Source: Neoceratodus forsteri (lineage: Eukaryota > Chordata > Ceratodontiformes > Ceratodontidae). Taken from it: a DNA stretch of 64,000 bases. Shown piece by piece: positions 42,581-52,359 of this stretch. Within the stretch, counting starts at the first letter, position 1; the number at the start of each line of letters is the position of its first letter. Both the position numbers and the translations under genes were made by a program. The stretch is from assembly GCA_016271365.2 (NCBI GenBank), contig JADMNL010000028.1, positions 94,643,501 to 94,707,500 on the forward strand, given 5' to 3'. A model generated the notes under the pieces. It was not told where the DNA came from and searched no databases. It was given only the letters and a program-made list of their open reading frames with translations.

Positions 42581-43180
42581 CATATATATAGGTGCCTTAC
42601 TGCCAGATGATCCCCATAGTGTATATATCCCCGAGAAATGCTTTCTTGATCAAAAGTAATTTCCTTCATAAAATACTGTATACCGGGTCCCAAGGACTTC
42701 CCATTTTTTTTTTCTTTCGGCCACGCTCCACCCCAGCGCTCACAGACATGATGACAAAACGCCAGTGAGAGCATGGGGGTGCACTCCATTATGCTGAATG
42801 AGCGGTGACTTTTTGATCTGTTTTTAGTAATATGATGCCCACTTGGCAATGAAACGTAGGCACCATTCAACTAACACGGCCCTTGTTAGTTGACCAGTGC
42901 CTACGTTTCATTGCCAAGTGGCCATCATATTACTAAAAACAGATCGAAAAGTCGCTGCCCATTCAGTATAATGAAGTGCAGCCCCATGCTCTCATTGGCA
43001 TCCCGTCATCATGTCCATGAGCGCAGGAGCAGAGCATGGGCAGAACTTATGATTGGGAGGTCCTTGGAACCCGGTATACAGAATTTTATGAAGGAAATTA
43101 CTTTTTAATCAAGAAAACATTTCTCGGGGATATATACAATATGGGGATCCTCTGGCAGTAAGACACCCATATATATGGTG
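42579..43180. repeat. 600-bp near-perfect palindrome with 7-nt loop
   Basis: Arms 42579-42876 and 42884-43180 are reverse complements with scattered mismatches. The inner stem is CAACTAACA/TGTTAGTTG around loop CGGCCCT; the outer ends are ACCATATATATAGG and the complement of CACCATATATATGGG. Mirrored short frames on both strands (YVSLPSGHHITKNRSKS in each arm) are a by-product of symmetry, not genes. It may be a foldback DNA transposon or an inverted duplication of a LINE 3' region, since a LINE reading frame runs into the left edge. Confidence 0.85.
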
Positions 43181-43542
43181 CAGGAGCTCATCTTTGTGAG
43201 TCTCTTTAATAATACACTCACTGTGAGTAGGAGACAACCTAGATGGGCATATTGCCTTCTCCTGTCTTACACACCTAGTAATATAAAATAAAGCATGGAC
43301 AACTGTGCAAAGCAAGGTTCAGCCAATGAGTTTCCATTTCCAAAAATGGCCAATTCCATTTGGCAAAATCTTAAAACCCATTCTCCCCCCCCCAAACTGA
43401 GGGAAAAATCAGCATGTTTTGTACAAAAATTTGGTTCAAAATTGAGGGATTTGTCCAAAAAGCTAGAGCACAGTGTTTCTTTCTTCTTTTTTTTTTTTTT
43501 TTCTCCTTATACGAAAAATTGGCTTCCAAGTGTTGGTTTGAA
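43181..43542. other. unassigned sequence
   Basis: Short flank between the palindrome and DIRS copy 3, with a C tract near 43385 and a T tract at 43487-43502. Nothing recognised. Confidence 0.4.
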
Positions 43543-43700
43543 AACAAAAATTACTCACAGCAGTAATCTTCTTTCTTCCAAGGGATCCTTTAGCATCAGT
43601 AACTTTTTTGCACTTAGCTGACTAGGTGCAACTGCCCCGGAGGTATGCCTTTAATAGATATTTAAATGAGCTTAGGGCCAAGCCAATCAAAAGACAGGAG
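43543..43700. repeat. left terminal repeat, DIRS copy 3
   Basis: AAAATTACTCACAGCAGTAA then CTTCCAAGGGATCCTTTAGC. It pairs with the ICR first half at 43936-43991. Its inverted partner at the other end of the element is not present in the expected place. Confidence 0.7.
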
Positions 43701-43935
43701 GGTGTGTGAGCTGAGTGAGAGCACTGAAGGCTTCAGAATTTTTTAGAGGAAAAACTAGGGCAAATGCCCCGAAAAAGAAACAGGATTCAAAAAACATGCA
43801 TATGTCCACAAAAGTGGAAATAGAAACAACAGCAAGAGGAGCTAAAACTCATCAATAAGAAACTCCAAATTTGGTAAAAGGGGACATAAAGAGCCCTTCT
43901 CTGACAGGTGAACCGGGGAAGAAGGGTGGGAGCTT

Positions 43936-44990
43936 ATTGATGCTAAAGGATCCCTTGCAAGAAAGAAGATTACTGCGGTGCGTATTTTTTTCTTAGAAAA
44001 TGGGTAAAGAGAAACTCATATTCTGATTGGCTCTAGTTATTTCTCAATAACGCCCTCAAAACAACGAGTACCACTTTAGCATGCCCCATTACTAAGGAAA
44101 TTCTGGGGCCACCAAAATTGCGAAACTCGCAAGCTGCCATCTTTTCCATCACTCGTTTATCGATATTTACCTCAGTACAAACAATAAAATGAGTTAAACT
44201 GCCCCACTGAAAACAAAGAGCAAACACATTTTAAAGAAAAACAAAATGTACCCCATCCCCAAATCCATCCCTACTTTAATAACACTACCCGTAGTGCTAT
44301 CCCCCATTCAGCCACACTGTTTCCCTTGAAAGCAAAAAAATCTGGAACAAACACAAAACCGTTCTTTTTAATACCACCGTCCTTTGCCATACTGAGCACT
44401 CCCGTTCGTATCAACTCACAGCATCTTATTACGCTACCGCTAGAAAATCGTGCCACATTTCAAACGCCATCAGAAACACTTACCTCTCTTCACAGCCAGT
44501 CTCCAGATCGGCACGCTAATATTTCCCTGTTCCCACTGACACTGTATTACACAAATCAAAATAAATCCTCTCTTCTCTCATCTGTGTCTGCATTTGTGTG
44601 TGTGTGTGTGTGGGTGGGGCATCAGGAGACAAAACAGCAATGACGCTTATATTGGACAGCATACTCACATAAATAAAATTTAAAAATAAAAATAATGCAG
44701 CGCCCTACAGTGGTGATTTCACAAATACAGGCACTATTTATTACAATAGTTACTTATAATACTTATTTATTTTTTAAACATATATTTTTATTTCTCTATA
44801 TTTAAAAAAAAAAAAAACAATTTTCTAAGTGTAATAATACCCTCCAAAATTAGGCGTTATAGTATATACAGACCTTCCAGAACTATAAGCCCCAAGGCGG
44901 TCCGTTATATCCCAATAATGCCCACCCTGTCGGGTATTATTACTTACTTCTCACCCCAGGAGTCCTTTGGCATCAGTAACATTTTTGCGA
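43936..44990. repeat. ICR of DIRS copy 3, interrupted by about 960 bp
   Basis: The first half, 43936-43991 (GATGCTAAAGGATCCCTTGC...GCGGTGCGTATTTTTT), is the complement of the left end. The second half, 44956-44990 (CCAGGAGTCCTTTGGCATCA), corresponds to the complement of the lost right end by analogy with copies 1 and 2. Extra DNA separates the two halves, which are adjacent in the other copies. Confidence 0.65.
43993..44950. mobile_element. insertion of unidentified element in the DIRS ICR
   Basis: About 960 bp with no homology to the rest of the DIRS copy. It contains CTCAATAACGCCCTC near 44044, a (GT)n run near 44595-44611, A tracts, and at the right CCAAGGCGGTCCGTTATATC with CCCTGTCGGGTATTATTACT. 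The ATAACGCC/CGTTAT motifs near both sides hint at a cut-and-paste DNA transposon. I could not establish inverted repeats or a target duplication, nor a transposase. Confidence 0.5.
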
Positions 44991-45028
44991 ACTACTGAGC
45001 AGTACCAAGTGAGAGGTGGGCAGAGAAC

Positions 45029-45956
45029 CTACTTAGGAAAGAGGCTCTGCAGAACTACCCTGCCAAATTTGGTATCAGATCTGGTCTGCATATCTAAACT
45101 GTAGTGTTTCACAAAGGTGTGCACAAATTTCCAGGTAGCTGCTTTGTAGACATCCAGTAGGGGAATGTTCCTTGCTGCAGCGCCCCTGGTGGAGTGGGCC
45201 CTGAGCCCCACTAGAGGTAGTTAACCAGCATTCTCATAGCAGAATCTAATACAAGTGACCAACGAATGAGAAATAGTTTTTTTGGTAGCTGGTCTTCCTC
45301 TGCCTACAGCCCTGTAGGTGAGGAACAACTGAGTGGAAGAGTCTCTGAACTGTCTAGTATGCTCTAGGTAGTGAAAGATGGTTCTTTGACATTCAAGCTA
45401 TGGAGCTTTTGCTCGCCAGGAATGGATGGCTCAGTAAAGAAGACAGGCAGAGTAATGGACTGGTTCAAGTAAAAGTCTGAAACCACCTTTGGCAGAAATG
45501 TCCTATTTGTCCTGAGCTCAACTTTATCATTGTGAGGGATGATGTAATTCAGCTCAGTGCACAGAGCCTGTAACTCAGAAATCAACCTGGCAGACGTAAT
45601 GGCTACCAGGAAGATGGTCTTCCAAGTTACAAACATGATGTGGGCAGTGGACATAGGCTTGAAGGGAAGATTCATGAGCCCACCCATGCAAAGGTTCAGG
45701 CTCCAAGTAGGAATGGGCTCCCTGGTTGAAGGCTGGAGGTGCAAGAGGCCTTTGAAAAACTATTTAAAAATGTCGTGGGGGAAAAAAGCGGTTTCTTCTT
45801 TGCCACCGAAAGGTAGGCTGTAATTGCCACCAGGTGAGTGAAGATGGTTTCAAGCCTGATGCCTGTAGGTGTACTAGGTAGTCTAGCAGCTGAGGGTCTG
45901 AAGCTGATATGGGTTCGACCTTTTCGCTCTTGCACCAGAGGGAAAACCTCTTCCAT
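45029..45956 (-). pseudogene. DIRS tyrosine recombinase, copy 3
   Basis: Frame 45956-45696 gives the core-binding half. 45744-45364 reads VAITSARLISELQALCTELN, KVELRTNRTFLPKVVSDFYL, ITLPVFFTEPSIPGEQKLHS. 45211-45029 reads MGLRAHSTRGAAARNIPLLD, then VYKAATWKFVHTFVKHYSLD. The H-x-x-R of HSTRG and the H...Y of HTFVKHYS are the catalytic boxes, the clearest in the window, with the nucleophile in KHYS. Frame changes between 45364 and 45211 break it. The missing middle segment (T-K-x-x-I-x-x-W-I) is visible in yet another frame near 45250-45300. Confidence 0.85.
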
Positions 45957-45984
45957 TTGGCTGCATAAGTCTTCCTAGTGTTCG

Positions 45985-46758
45985 TTATTTTGCCATCCTC
46001 AGTATCTTAAGGACCTGTTCAGAGTACTGTGAGGATGGGAACCAACTCCTCAAGAACCAGGCCTTGAGGTGAAGAGAGTGTATGTCTGGGTACTGCACTC
46101 CAGTCTGGGGAATGGGCCTGTTGCAGGACATTGAGAGAAGGAAAGGGTACCAGGCTTGCCTGGGCCAGTCCTGAGCCACTAGGATCATCGATGCAGGCTG
46201 CTGTCTGAGTTTCAGCAAAACTCTGAATATCAGGGGAAGGAGAGGAAATGTGTATAGGAACCTCCCTGATCAGTCCAGGATCAGGGCATCCAGAGAAAGT
46301 GTTCCCAGAACTGGGGGCCTGCAACAGTACTGAGGAAGCTGAAAATTGAGAGGAGAGGCAAACAGATCCACGTCTGGTGTGCCCCACCACCTGAACACTG
46401 TGGCTAGTACTTGCTTGTTCAGTGTCCATTCGCTCTGGCCTTGATTGATGCGACTTAGAGCATCTGCCAGAGTAATGTGTTAGCCTGGGAGGTGAATAGC
46501 TGAGAGGCTGACTCCCAGGGAGAATGCTAGAGACCAGAGCTTCAGAGATTTCAAACAGAGTATTCCTGATCTGGTACCACTCTGCTGGTTTATGTAGAAC
46601 ATTGCAGTGGTGTTGTCCGTTCGAATTTGAACCACCTGCCCTTCTATGCTGGGAGCGAAAGCTTTGAGATCTATTAAGACCGCTCTGAGTTCCAAAAGAT
46701 TTATGTGCAACTGTGACTCTTCGGGAGTCCACTTGCCGCATACTGAGGCACTGCCCAA
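45985..46758 (-). pseudogene. DIRS RNase H and linker, copy 3
   Basis: Frame 46758-46480 reads CGKWTPEESQLHINLLELRA then VLIDLKAFAPSIEGQVVQIR and TDNTTAMFYINQQSGTRSG, the RNase H acidic blocks. It ends SLSAIHLPG, after which the expected D-N-x-x-A-D-A-L-S-R is displaced into another frame. Frames 46741-46019 and 46218-45985 carry the post-RNase H region with SMILVAQDWPRQAWYPFLLS. Compared with copies 1 and 2 the domain order is the same. Confidence 0.8.
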
Positions 46759-46856
46759 ATTAGCTCCCTAGCCCAAAGGGAGGCATCTGTGGTGATCACC
46801 TTTGTAGGAAGAGGAGCTTGAAATGAAACCCCTGCCTGCAAATTTGCAGGGTTCTT

Positions 46857-47640
46857 CTACCACAGCAAGTTTTGGAGGAACTGCTCTGACACAGGTATCA
46901 ACTTTGAAAATGTGTTGCTTCTCTGAGGCCAGCGAGCTCTGAGGTAGGCTTGCAGGAGTCTCATCCTGTACCTGATCCCTGGGACTACTGCAGACATAGA
47001 GGCCATATGTCCTAGAAGTTTGAGGAAATGTCTGGCTGGTCTTGGCTCTCCCCGGGCAAAAGAATCTGCAACTGAAAGGAAACTCTGAATTCTTTCCTGT
47101 GGGATGAAAGCATATTCCTTCTGAGTGTCCAGCTGGGCCCCTATCAAGGTTAGCAGCTGGGTGGGTTCCGGGTAAGTTTTCTTTAGATTTACCAGGAAAC
47201 CCAGAGACTCCATAGTATGTTCTGTGAGGGAAAGAGATTCCTTGACCTGGCAAGGAGACTTTGCTACTATCAGCCAGTTGTCCAGATAGGGATAGAAAGT
47301 GACACCCCATCTCCTGAGATGTGCTGCTACCACTGCGAGACACTTGGTAAAGACTCTTGGGGCAGAGGACAGACCGAAGGGCATTGCTGTGAACTGATAG
47401 TGAACCGAAGGAAGTTTGAACCTAAGAAACTTTCTGTGAGATCTCCTTATGGGTATGTGGAAGTAGGCATCCTTTAAGTCTAGGGAGGCTAGCCAGTCTC
47501 CCTGCTGTAAGGACTGTATGACCAGTGACAGAATAACCATTTTGAATTTGTTGTTTTTTTAGATGTTTATTTAAATATCTGAGATCTAAGATAGGTCGCC
47601 ACTCCCCAGTTTTCTTTTGTGTCAGAAAATACCTGAAGTA
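46857..47640 (-). pseudogene. DIRS reverse transcriptase, copy 3, active-site substitution
   Basis: A continuous 227-codon frame (47540-46857) includes WLASLDLKDAYFHIPIRRSH, FTAMPFGLSSAPRVFTKCLA and TFYPYLDNWLIVAKSPCQV, then ESLGFLVNLKKTYPEPTQLL. The catalytic Y-L-D-D is Y-L-D-N here, which removes the second catalytic aspartate. The N-terminal part lies in the 47826-47422 frame (VVERVPAHEKGKGLYFRYFL, TGEWRPILDLRYLNKHLKK). Despite its length the domain should be catalytically dead. Confidence 0.85.
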
Positions 47641-47678
47641 GAGGCCCTTGCCCTTCTCATGGGCGGGGACCCTCTCCA

Positions 47679-48690
47679 CTACTCGCAAAGCCAGAAGGTT
47701 TTGTACCTCCATTTCAACAGCAGTATCTGTGTTGGGGACATAAGTCTTGACACCTGGGTAAGCTTGAGGTCTGGCAGCTGCTTGAACTGTAATGACAGAC
47801 CCTTCTCCACTATCTCCAGCACCCACTTGTCCAAAGTGATGAGAGACCAGTGCTGAAGATAGTGAGAGAGTCTGCCTCCAACCGGAAGCGGGGAGGCGAC
47901 CTGGAAGCTCACATCAGGACTTAGACTGAGAGGCACATGGCTGGGTAGAGGTGGCTCTTCTTTGGCCCCTTCTGCTCCTGCCTCTGAAACACCCCCTGTA
48001 CTGGCCGAAGTCAGATTGGGGATAGGGATTGTAAGGCCTGGGAACAAAACTTCTGCCCCTATTGCCTCTGGGACGGGATCTCTGAGGGGTGGTGGGCTTA
48101 GGCTTGGATGAGTAGCTCTGCCAGGAAGCCTTGTACTCATCGACTTTTTCATGTAGTCAGTGGTTCTGCAACCAAACAACATATTTTGATCACAGGGAAA
48201 ATCCATGGCCTTGTTCTGAGTGTCTGTGGTCAGACTGGTTGTTCTAAGCTAGGCGAAGCATCTCAGAGATGGCATGGGCCATCGCCCTAGTGGCTGCATC
48301 ACTGTTGTTGTCTGCCATGTGGAATTGATACATAGTAGCTTCCAGTGCAGTTTTTGGCATATCCACCAGCTCCTGCACCACAGAATCTAATTCGTTGCGG
48401 GCAATAGCCTGGACAAATTTCCAAAGGGCTTTCTGATATTTGGCTGTGAATGCCATGTAAGAAGAAAATCTGAGAAGTAGGGAAGCTGTGGCATACATTT
48501 TCTTTGATATAAAGTCAGTTTCTTGGAATCCTTGTCAGGGGAAGAGGGGACAAGGAGCGCCATGCAGTCAGGTCCTCCAGAGGAGATCTGGTGTCTGAGT
48601 GGCAGATTTACAGATTTAAACTCTGTGTCATGATTGGAATACACCCCAGTGGTTCCGATGCCCCACGCTTGGGTTTCAAGCACCATGACC
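47679..48690 (-). pseudogene. DIRS Gag, C-terminal two thirds, copy 3
   Basis: Frame 48686-48387 reads MVLETQAWGIGTTGVYSNHD and PDKDSKKLTLYQRKCM. Frame 48498-48244 has YQKALWKFVQAIARNELDSV and ATMYQFHMADNNSDAATRAM. Frame 48206-47679 gives MDFPCDQNMLFGCRTTDYMK. Parallels with copy 1 (MDFPVVGNSLFGEQTENYMK, and PWQRNSTWQ...) identify it as DIRS Gag. The N-terminal zinc region is absent; the sequence changes to Gmr1-like integrase around 48690-48735. Confidence 0.7.
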
Positions 48691-49323
48691 CACCAGACTT
48701 GTGGAGAAAGAATGGGGTATTTGGCTCCGATGTTCAGCTCCGAAAGTTACAGTGGCCATCTTGGTTGACTTCCAAGCCATGTCCCCATGAATGAATTTTT
48801 GAATCATCCTTTTCAAGGTCTGATTAAATCGTTCTACCAATCTGTCTGTCTGGGGGTGATAGGGTGATGTCCTTAATACCACTATTCCTAGAAGACGATA
48901 TAACTTTTAACAGTTCTGCATTAAAATTGGTCCCTCCTATCAGTTAGAATCTCTCTAGGAATTCCTACCCAGCTAAACAATTTAACTAGCTCTTCAGCTA
49001 TGCATGGAGTGATGACAGAACCCATCGCAATGGCCTCCGGATATTTAGTGTGATCACAGACCACTAAAATGAATCTATTCCCCTTACTACTTTTGTCTAG
49101 GGACCACAATATCTATCCCAATCCTTTCAAATGGTGTAGTTACTAAGGGCAGGGAAGCAGAGGTACTGTGTCTTTTGCTTTTCTGTGCTATAAGTTGACA
49201 CTCAGAGCATGTTTGGCAGTACTGGGCTATCTCCTCATGTATCCCTGGCCAAAAGAACCTCTGCAAAATTCTAGTTGAGGTCTTATCCTCCTGTATGTCC
49301 CACTCAGGGTATATCATGGCCAA
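48691..49323 (-). pseudogene. integrase, Gmr1-like copy 2, C-terminally truncated
   Basis: Frame 49323-49087 reads TSTRILQRFFWPGIHEEIAQ, YCQTCSECQLIAQKSKRH (the C-x2-C of the HHCC finger) and TPFERIGIDIV, where D is the first catalytic acid. 49109-48921 gives FILVVCDHTKYPEAIAMGS and FSWVGIPREILTDRRDQF with the second aspartate. 48882-48676 gives SPYHPQTDRLVERFNQTLK with the E of the D,D-35-E triad. All three catalytic acids are visible, though in different frames. The sequence is lost beyond HGDMAWKSTK at about 48770-48735. Confidence 0.85.
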
Positions 49324-49840
49324 GAGCCAGTATATCCTGCCTATAGCACTGGGGTACCAACAGTTGTTCCACCCTTTCTTCTGTTTTTGGATTCAGACAT
49401 ATCCGATACAATAAATAATTGATGACCTGTATTGTAGGCATACCTGGTCGTTCAACCTGCCCCACCTGTTGGAAGAAATGTTTTAATGACACATCTTTCT
49501 GTTGTTGTTCCCTCATATCGATCTTAACATACATTTGTTGGATCTCATCTGGTAACCCGTATTTATGCTTCTTCCATTTTCTTTGTACCCTCTTTTTCTC
49601 CTTACCAGTTTTCTTAGTTTTACCTGGTTCCCCAGAAATTTTATCAAAAGGAAATACCTCCCCAAGCAATCGTTCCCTCTTGTTCTGTGCCCTGGTAGTT
49701 ACCGCTGTCACATTATTATTGGGTTTTACTAAGAGGGAAGAAAAATTAGGGAAATCATGATCCAGGACCACTGGCACAGGTAAATGTGATACCAATCCTG
49801 CTGTTACCAAAGACCCACTCCCATTAACCTGTAGGGGTAT
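49304..49840 (-). pseudogene. protease end and pre-integrase region, Gmr1-like copy 2
   Basis: Frame 49810-49304 reads MVTAGLVSHLPVPVVLDHDF then PNFSSLLVKPNNNVTAVTTR, equivalent to LVPLLPVPVIIGDDYPDF of copy 1, and a Lys-rich stretch. VSLKHFFQQVGQV and RPGMPTIQVINYLLYRICLN lead to the N-terminal integrase finger (YRQDILALGHDIP). The upstream half of the protease, with the DSG triad, lies beyond the insertion at 56375-56560. Confidence 0.8.
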
Positions 49841-49864
49841 TTTAATCAGTATTTTGCAGTGTCA

Positions 49865-49896
<32 letters not shown>

Positions 49897-50097
49897 GTGG
49901 GGAGATCAGAGGGCTGGGGTTCAGTTCCCACATCTGGCACTTGGGTTAATATCCCAGTACTGACACTGTAATGCAGCATGAGAGGGGTGCTGCACTGAGG
50001 TGTCGTCTTTCGGACAAGACGTTAAACCGAGGTCCCATCTGCCTGGATTGGTGGTATTTCAGGTGGATTTTAAAGATCCCATGGCACTTATCGAAAA

Positions 50098-50111
50098 GAG
50101 TAGGGAAATTT
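50098..50111. repeat. 14-bp target duplication of Tx1-like LINE, left copy
   Basis: GAGTAGGGAAATTT here and GAGTAGGGGAATTT at 56179-56192; one mismatch. It lies in the SINE. Confidence 0.85.
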
Positions 50112-50421
50112 TTATTAGAGATCAAAAACAAAACACAAGCAAGGAATACAGAACACAAGAGAAACAGAGTACATCAAATAGGCATGACCTAAAGGAAAAG
50201 AAGTACAATAAAAACATAAACTGGAAAACTGTAGAAACAATTAACAACTATTCATAAAGCATAAAACAACAAAAAGGACTAACCCACCCACCCAATATGA
50301 TGCCATAAATGATGCCTTACTTCAGACCCCAGAGTATGGAACTCATACTCATATAAATTATCCAGATCATTTTGAATGCGAAAAAAGTATCTTGCATAAG
50401 AACAGTTTTAGCTTGGAGACA

Positions 50422-51301
50422 TCATAAACATCTAGCATGCCATATGGTCCATTTAAGACAAGCCAAAATTACAAAAACTGTACTCTGATGCCATTTATGC
50501 CACTCTGTGAATTTGTCCCAAATTAAAATATCATATGTCATAAAGCGAAACAATGATTCACCCGCATGATGGCTAACGAAGACCAGAAACCCTGCACATG
50601 AAAACAATCAAAATACAAATGATGCATAGTTTCTAAACACCCTAAACAAGATGGTTCATAACAATATCTGTCACCTAACTGCTTATGTTTTTGATTATTT
50701 CGTACATTAAGCTTCTGGTGGCCACAAAGCCAAATGATATCTTGCATTTTTTGGAATTCTGGGTTCTATCATACTAGCAAGTAACAAATCAGTGTTTACA
50801 GTGGTAGGAACCATAAACAAAGGATCTTCAAAAAACAAGAATCAACAACATGAATATAGAATACTTTGTTTGTGTGTGAAATAAACCAAAGGAGCTCAAT
50901 TTTCCACAGTCTAATATATTTTAGAGTTATTCGAACGTAATCTGGCAGTAATTTTTCTGACTGATGCCATTTACCCATACCCCAGGCTGTCAGGAAGTCC
51001 GTTCCCCATAAACTCATACACAAAGTTCCCATACCACCAGTATCCAGTAGCATCGGATGAATGGTACTATAAAAAAATTCCCCCCCAAAAATACTAAAGG
51101 CTGTATCATATTAAGGCCCCCTGACTTCCAAGCCCTGTACGTATGAGCCCGTTTAACAGGATTTAACCGACTCCCCCATAAAAAGGTAAAAAAATGCCCA
51201 TTATCTTGGTATGCATACTGAAAGGAAAAGGAAACACATGCGAGACATACAAAAAATCGGGTAATATAAGGAAGAAGAAGTACTCTTTTCTCCTGTGACA
51301 T
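50422..51301 (-). pseudogene. Tx1-like ORF2 C-terminal region with zinc finger
   Basis: Frame 50747-50538 contains CLGCLETMHHLYFDC followed by FHVQGFW, the C-x2-C...H-x3-5-C finger at the end of L1/Tx1 ORF2 (zf-RVT type). Upstream frames (51301-51014, 51053-50796) give RAHTYRAWKSGGLNMI and LPDYVRITLKYIRLW, parts of the thumb/connection region. The Cys-rich finger is thought to help bind RNA or target DNA. Several frameshifts; the terminal stop is not certain. Confidence 0.7.
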
Positions 51302-51336
51302 TTTCCACGATTACCATTTAGCTACCTTCTGCTGAG

Positions 51337-52359
51337 CTATATTGAAAACCATATCCCAATTACACTGGGGTCCGTAGAAGTGCCATAATATATAACCAAT
51401 AATTTTACATTACCCTGTACTGTCGGTATTGCAAATGAATCTGGAACTAAGGCAGAACCTAAAACCAATACCCTACTTTTCAAAAGATTAATCTGTATAC
51501 CAGTAACAGATTGTAGTCCCTGAAAAACCTGAAGAACTCTCAAACCAGAATCCAAATCTGCCACAGTAAATATACAATCATCAGCATACGCTAAAACTTT
51601 ATGAAATACACCACCCTTTGCTGAAGTAATAGGCACTACCTGTGAATCTGCATCTATTCACCGTAAAACAGGATCAAGCCCAAAAACAAACAGCAGAGGA
51701 CTTAAAGGACACCCCTGCAATACTCCAATATTAAGATGTATAGGGACACCCAAATACCCATTCACCAAGGGAGTAATCAGTGACGCAGAATACATAATAA
51801 CCAACAAATCAATAAAAGATGCAGGAATACCATAAAACTTTAAAACTGCCCAAATGTGCTCATAATGGATGGCATCAAATGCAGTTTTCTGATCAAGGGA
51901 CAAAAGATAACCAGACAGAGAATTAGACAAACCTTGCTCAACCAATTCACGTAAATAATTCAAATTATGTACAATAGTACGACCAGGAACTGCACACGTC
52001 TGTGTTGAAAAAAACAAGTACCGTGCTACCTTAGAAAGTCTAGTTGTCAAAACCATGGCCAAAATCTTATAATCAGAAGTCAAAAGACTAATAGATCTCC
52101 AATTCGAGAGCTGTTTAGAAGCTCCTTTGTTTTTATAATGAAAAATCATAATCCCATTACTCATACTCGGAGTAAGCCTATTTTCCAACCAAATAGACTG
52201 AAAAAGGACTTGTAACCAAGGAAGTACACTATCAGAAAAGATTTTATAAAATTCATTAGCAATACCATCTATTCCTGGGGTAGTACGAGTGGATAATTTA
52301 TTAGTAGCCAATGAGATTTCTTCCGTAGTTACAGGGGACACCAAAGTCTCTCGATCCAC
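51337..52359 (-). pseudogene. Tx1-like ORF2 reverse transcriptase
   Basis: Frame 52359-51658 reads ATNKLSTRTTPGIDGIANEF, MIFHYKNKGASKQLSNWRSI, SLLTSDYKILAMVLTTRL, LSLDQKTAFDAIHYEHIW (motif A) and GVLQGCPLSPLLFVFGLDPV (motif B). Frame 51636-51337 carries VLAYADDCIFTVADLDSGLR (motif C with intact YADD). The P-G-x-D-G, N-W-R-P/S-I-S-L-L and G-x-x-Q-G-C-P-L-S-P blocks are L1-clade features. A stop or shift near 51640-51660 separates B from C. This is one of the better preserved RTs in the window. Confidence 0.85.

Larger units (their letters stand above)
43543..48690 (-). mobile_element. DIRS1-like retrotransposon, copy 3 (different family, 5'-truncated)
   Basis: Minus-strand element with left terminal repeat (43543-about 43700), ICR (43936-43991 and 44956-44990, split by an insertion), tyrosine recombinase (45029-45960), RNase H (46019-46758), RT (46857-47640) and part of Gag (47679-48690). 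Protein motifs are homologous to copies 1 and 2 but clearly diverged, and the terminal sequences differ (AAAAATTACTCACAGCAGTA). The Gag N-terminus and right terminal repeat are missing; Gmr1-like integrase sequence begins at about 48691. Inactive. Confidence 0.85.

Noticed and set aside
42577..43108. Two similar open frames on opposite strands
   Set aside because: They are mirror images produced by the palindrome.
49866..49928. tRNA-like box A and box B
   Set aside because: Part of a SINE with a diverged body and LINE-like tail, not a tRNA gene.
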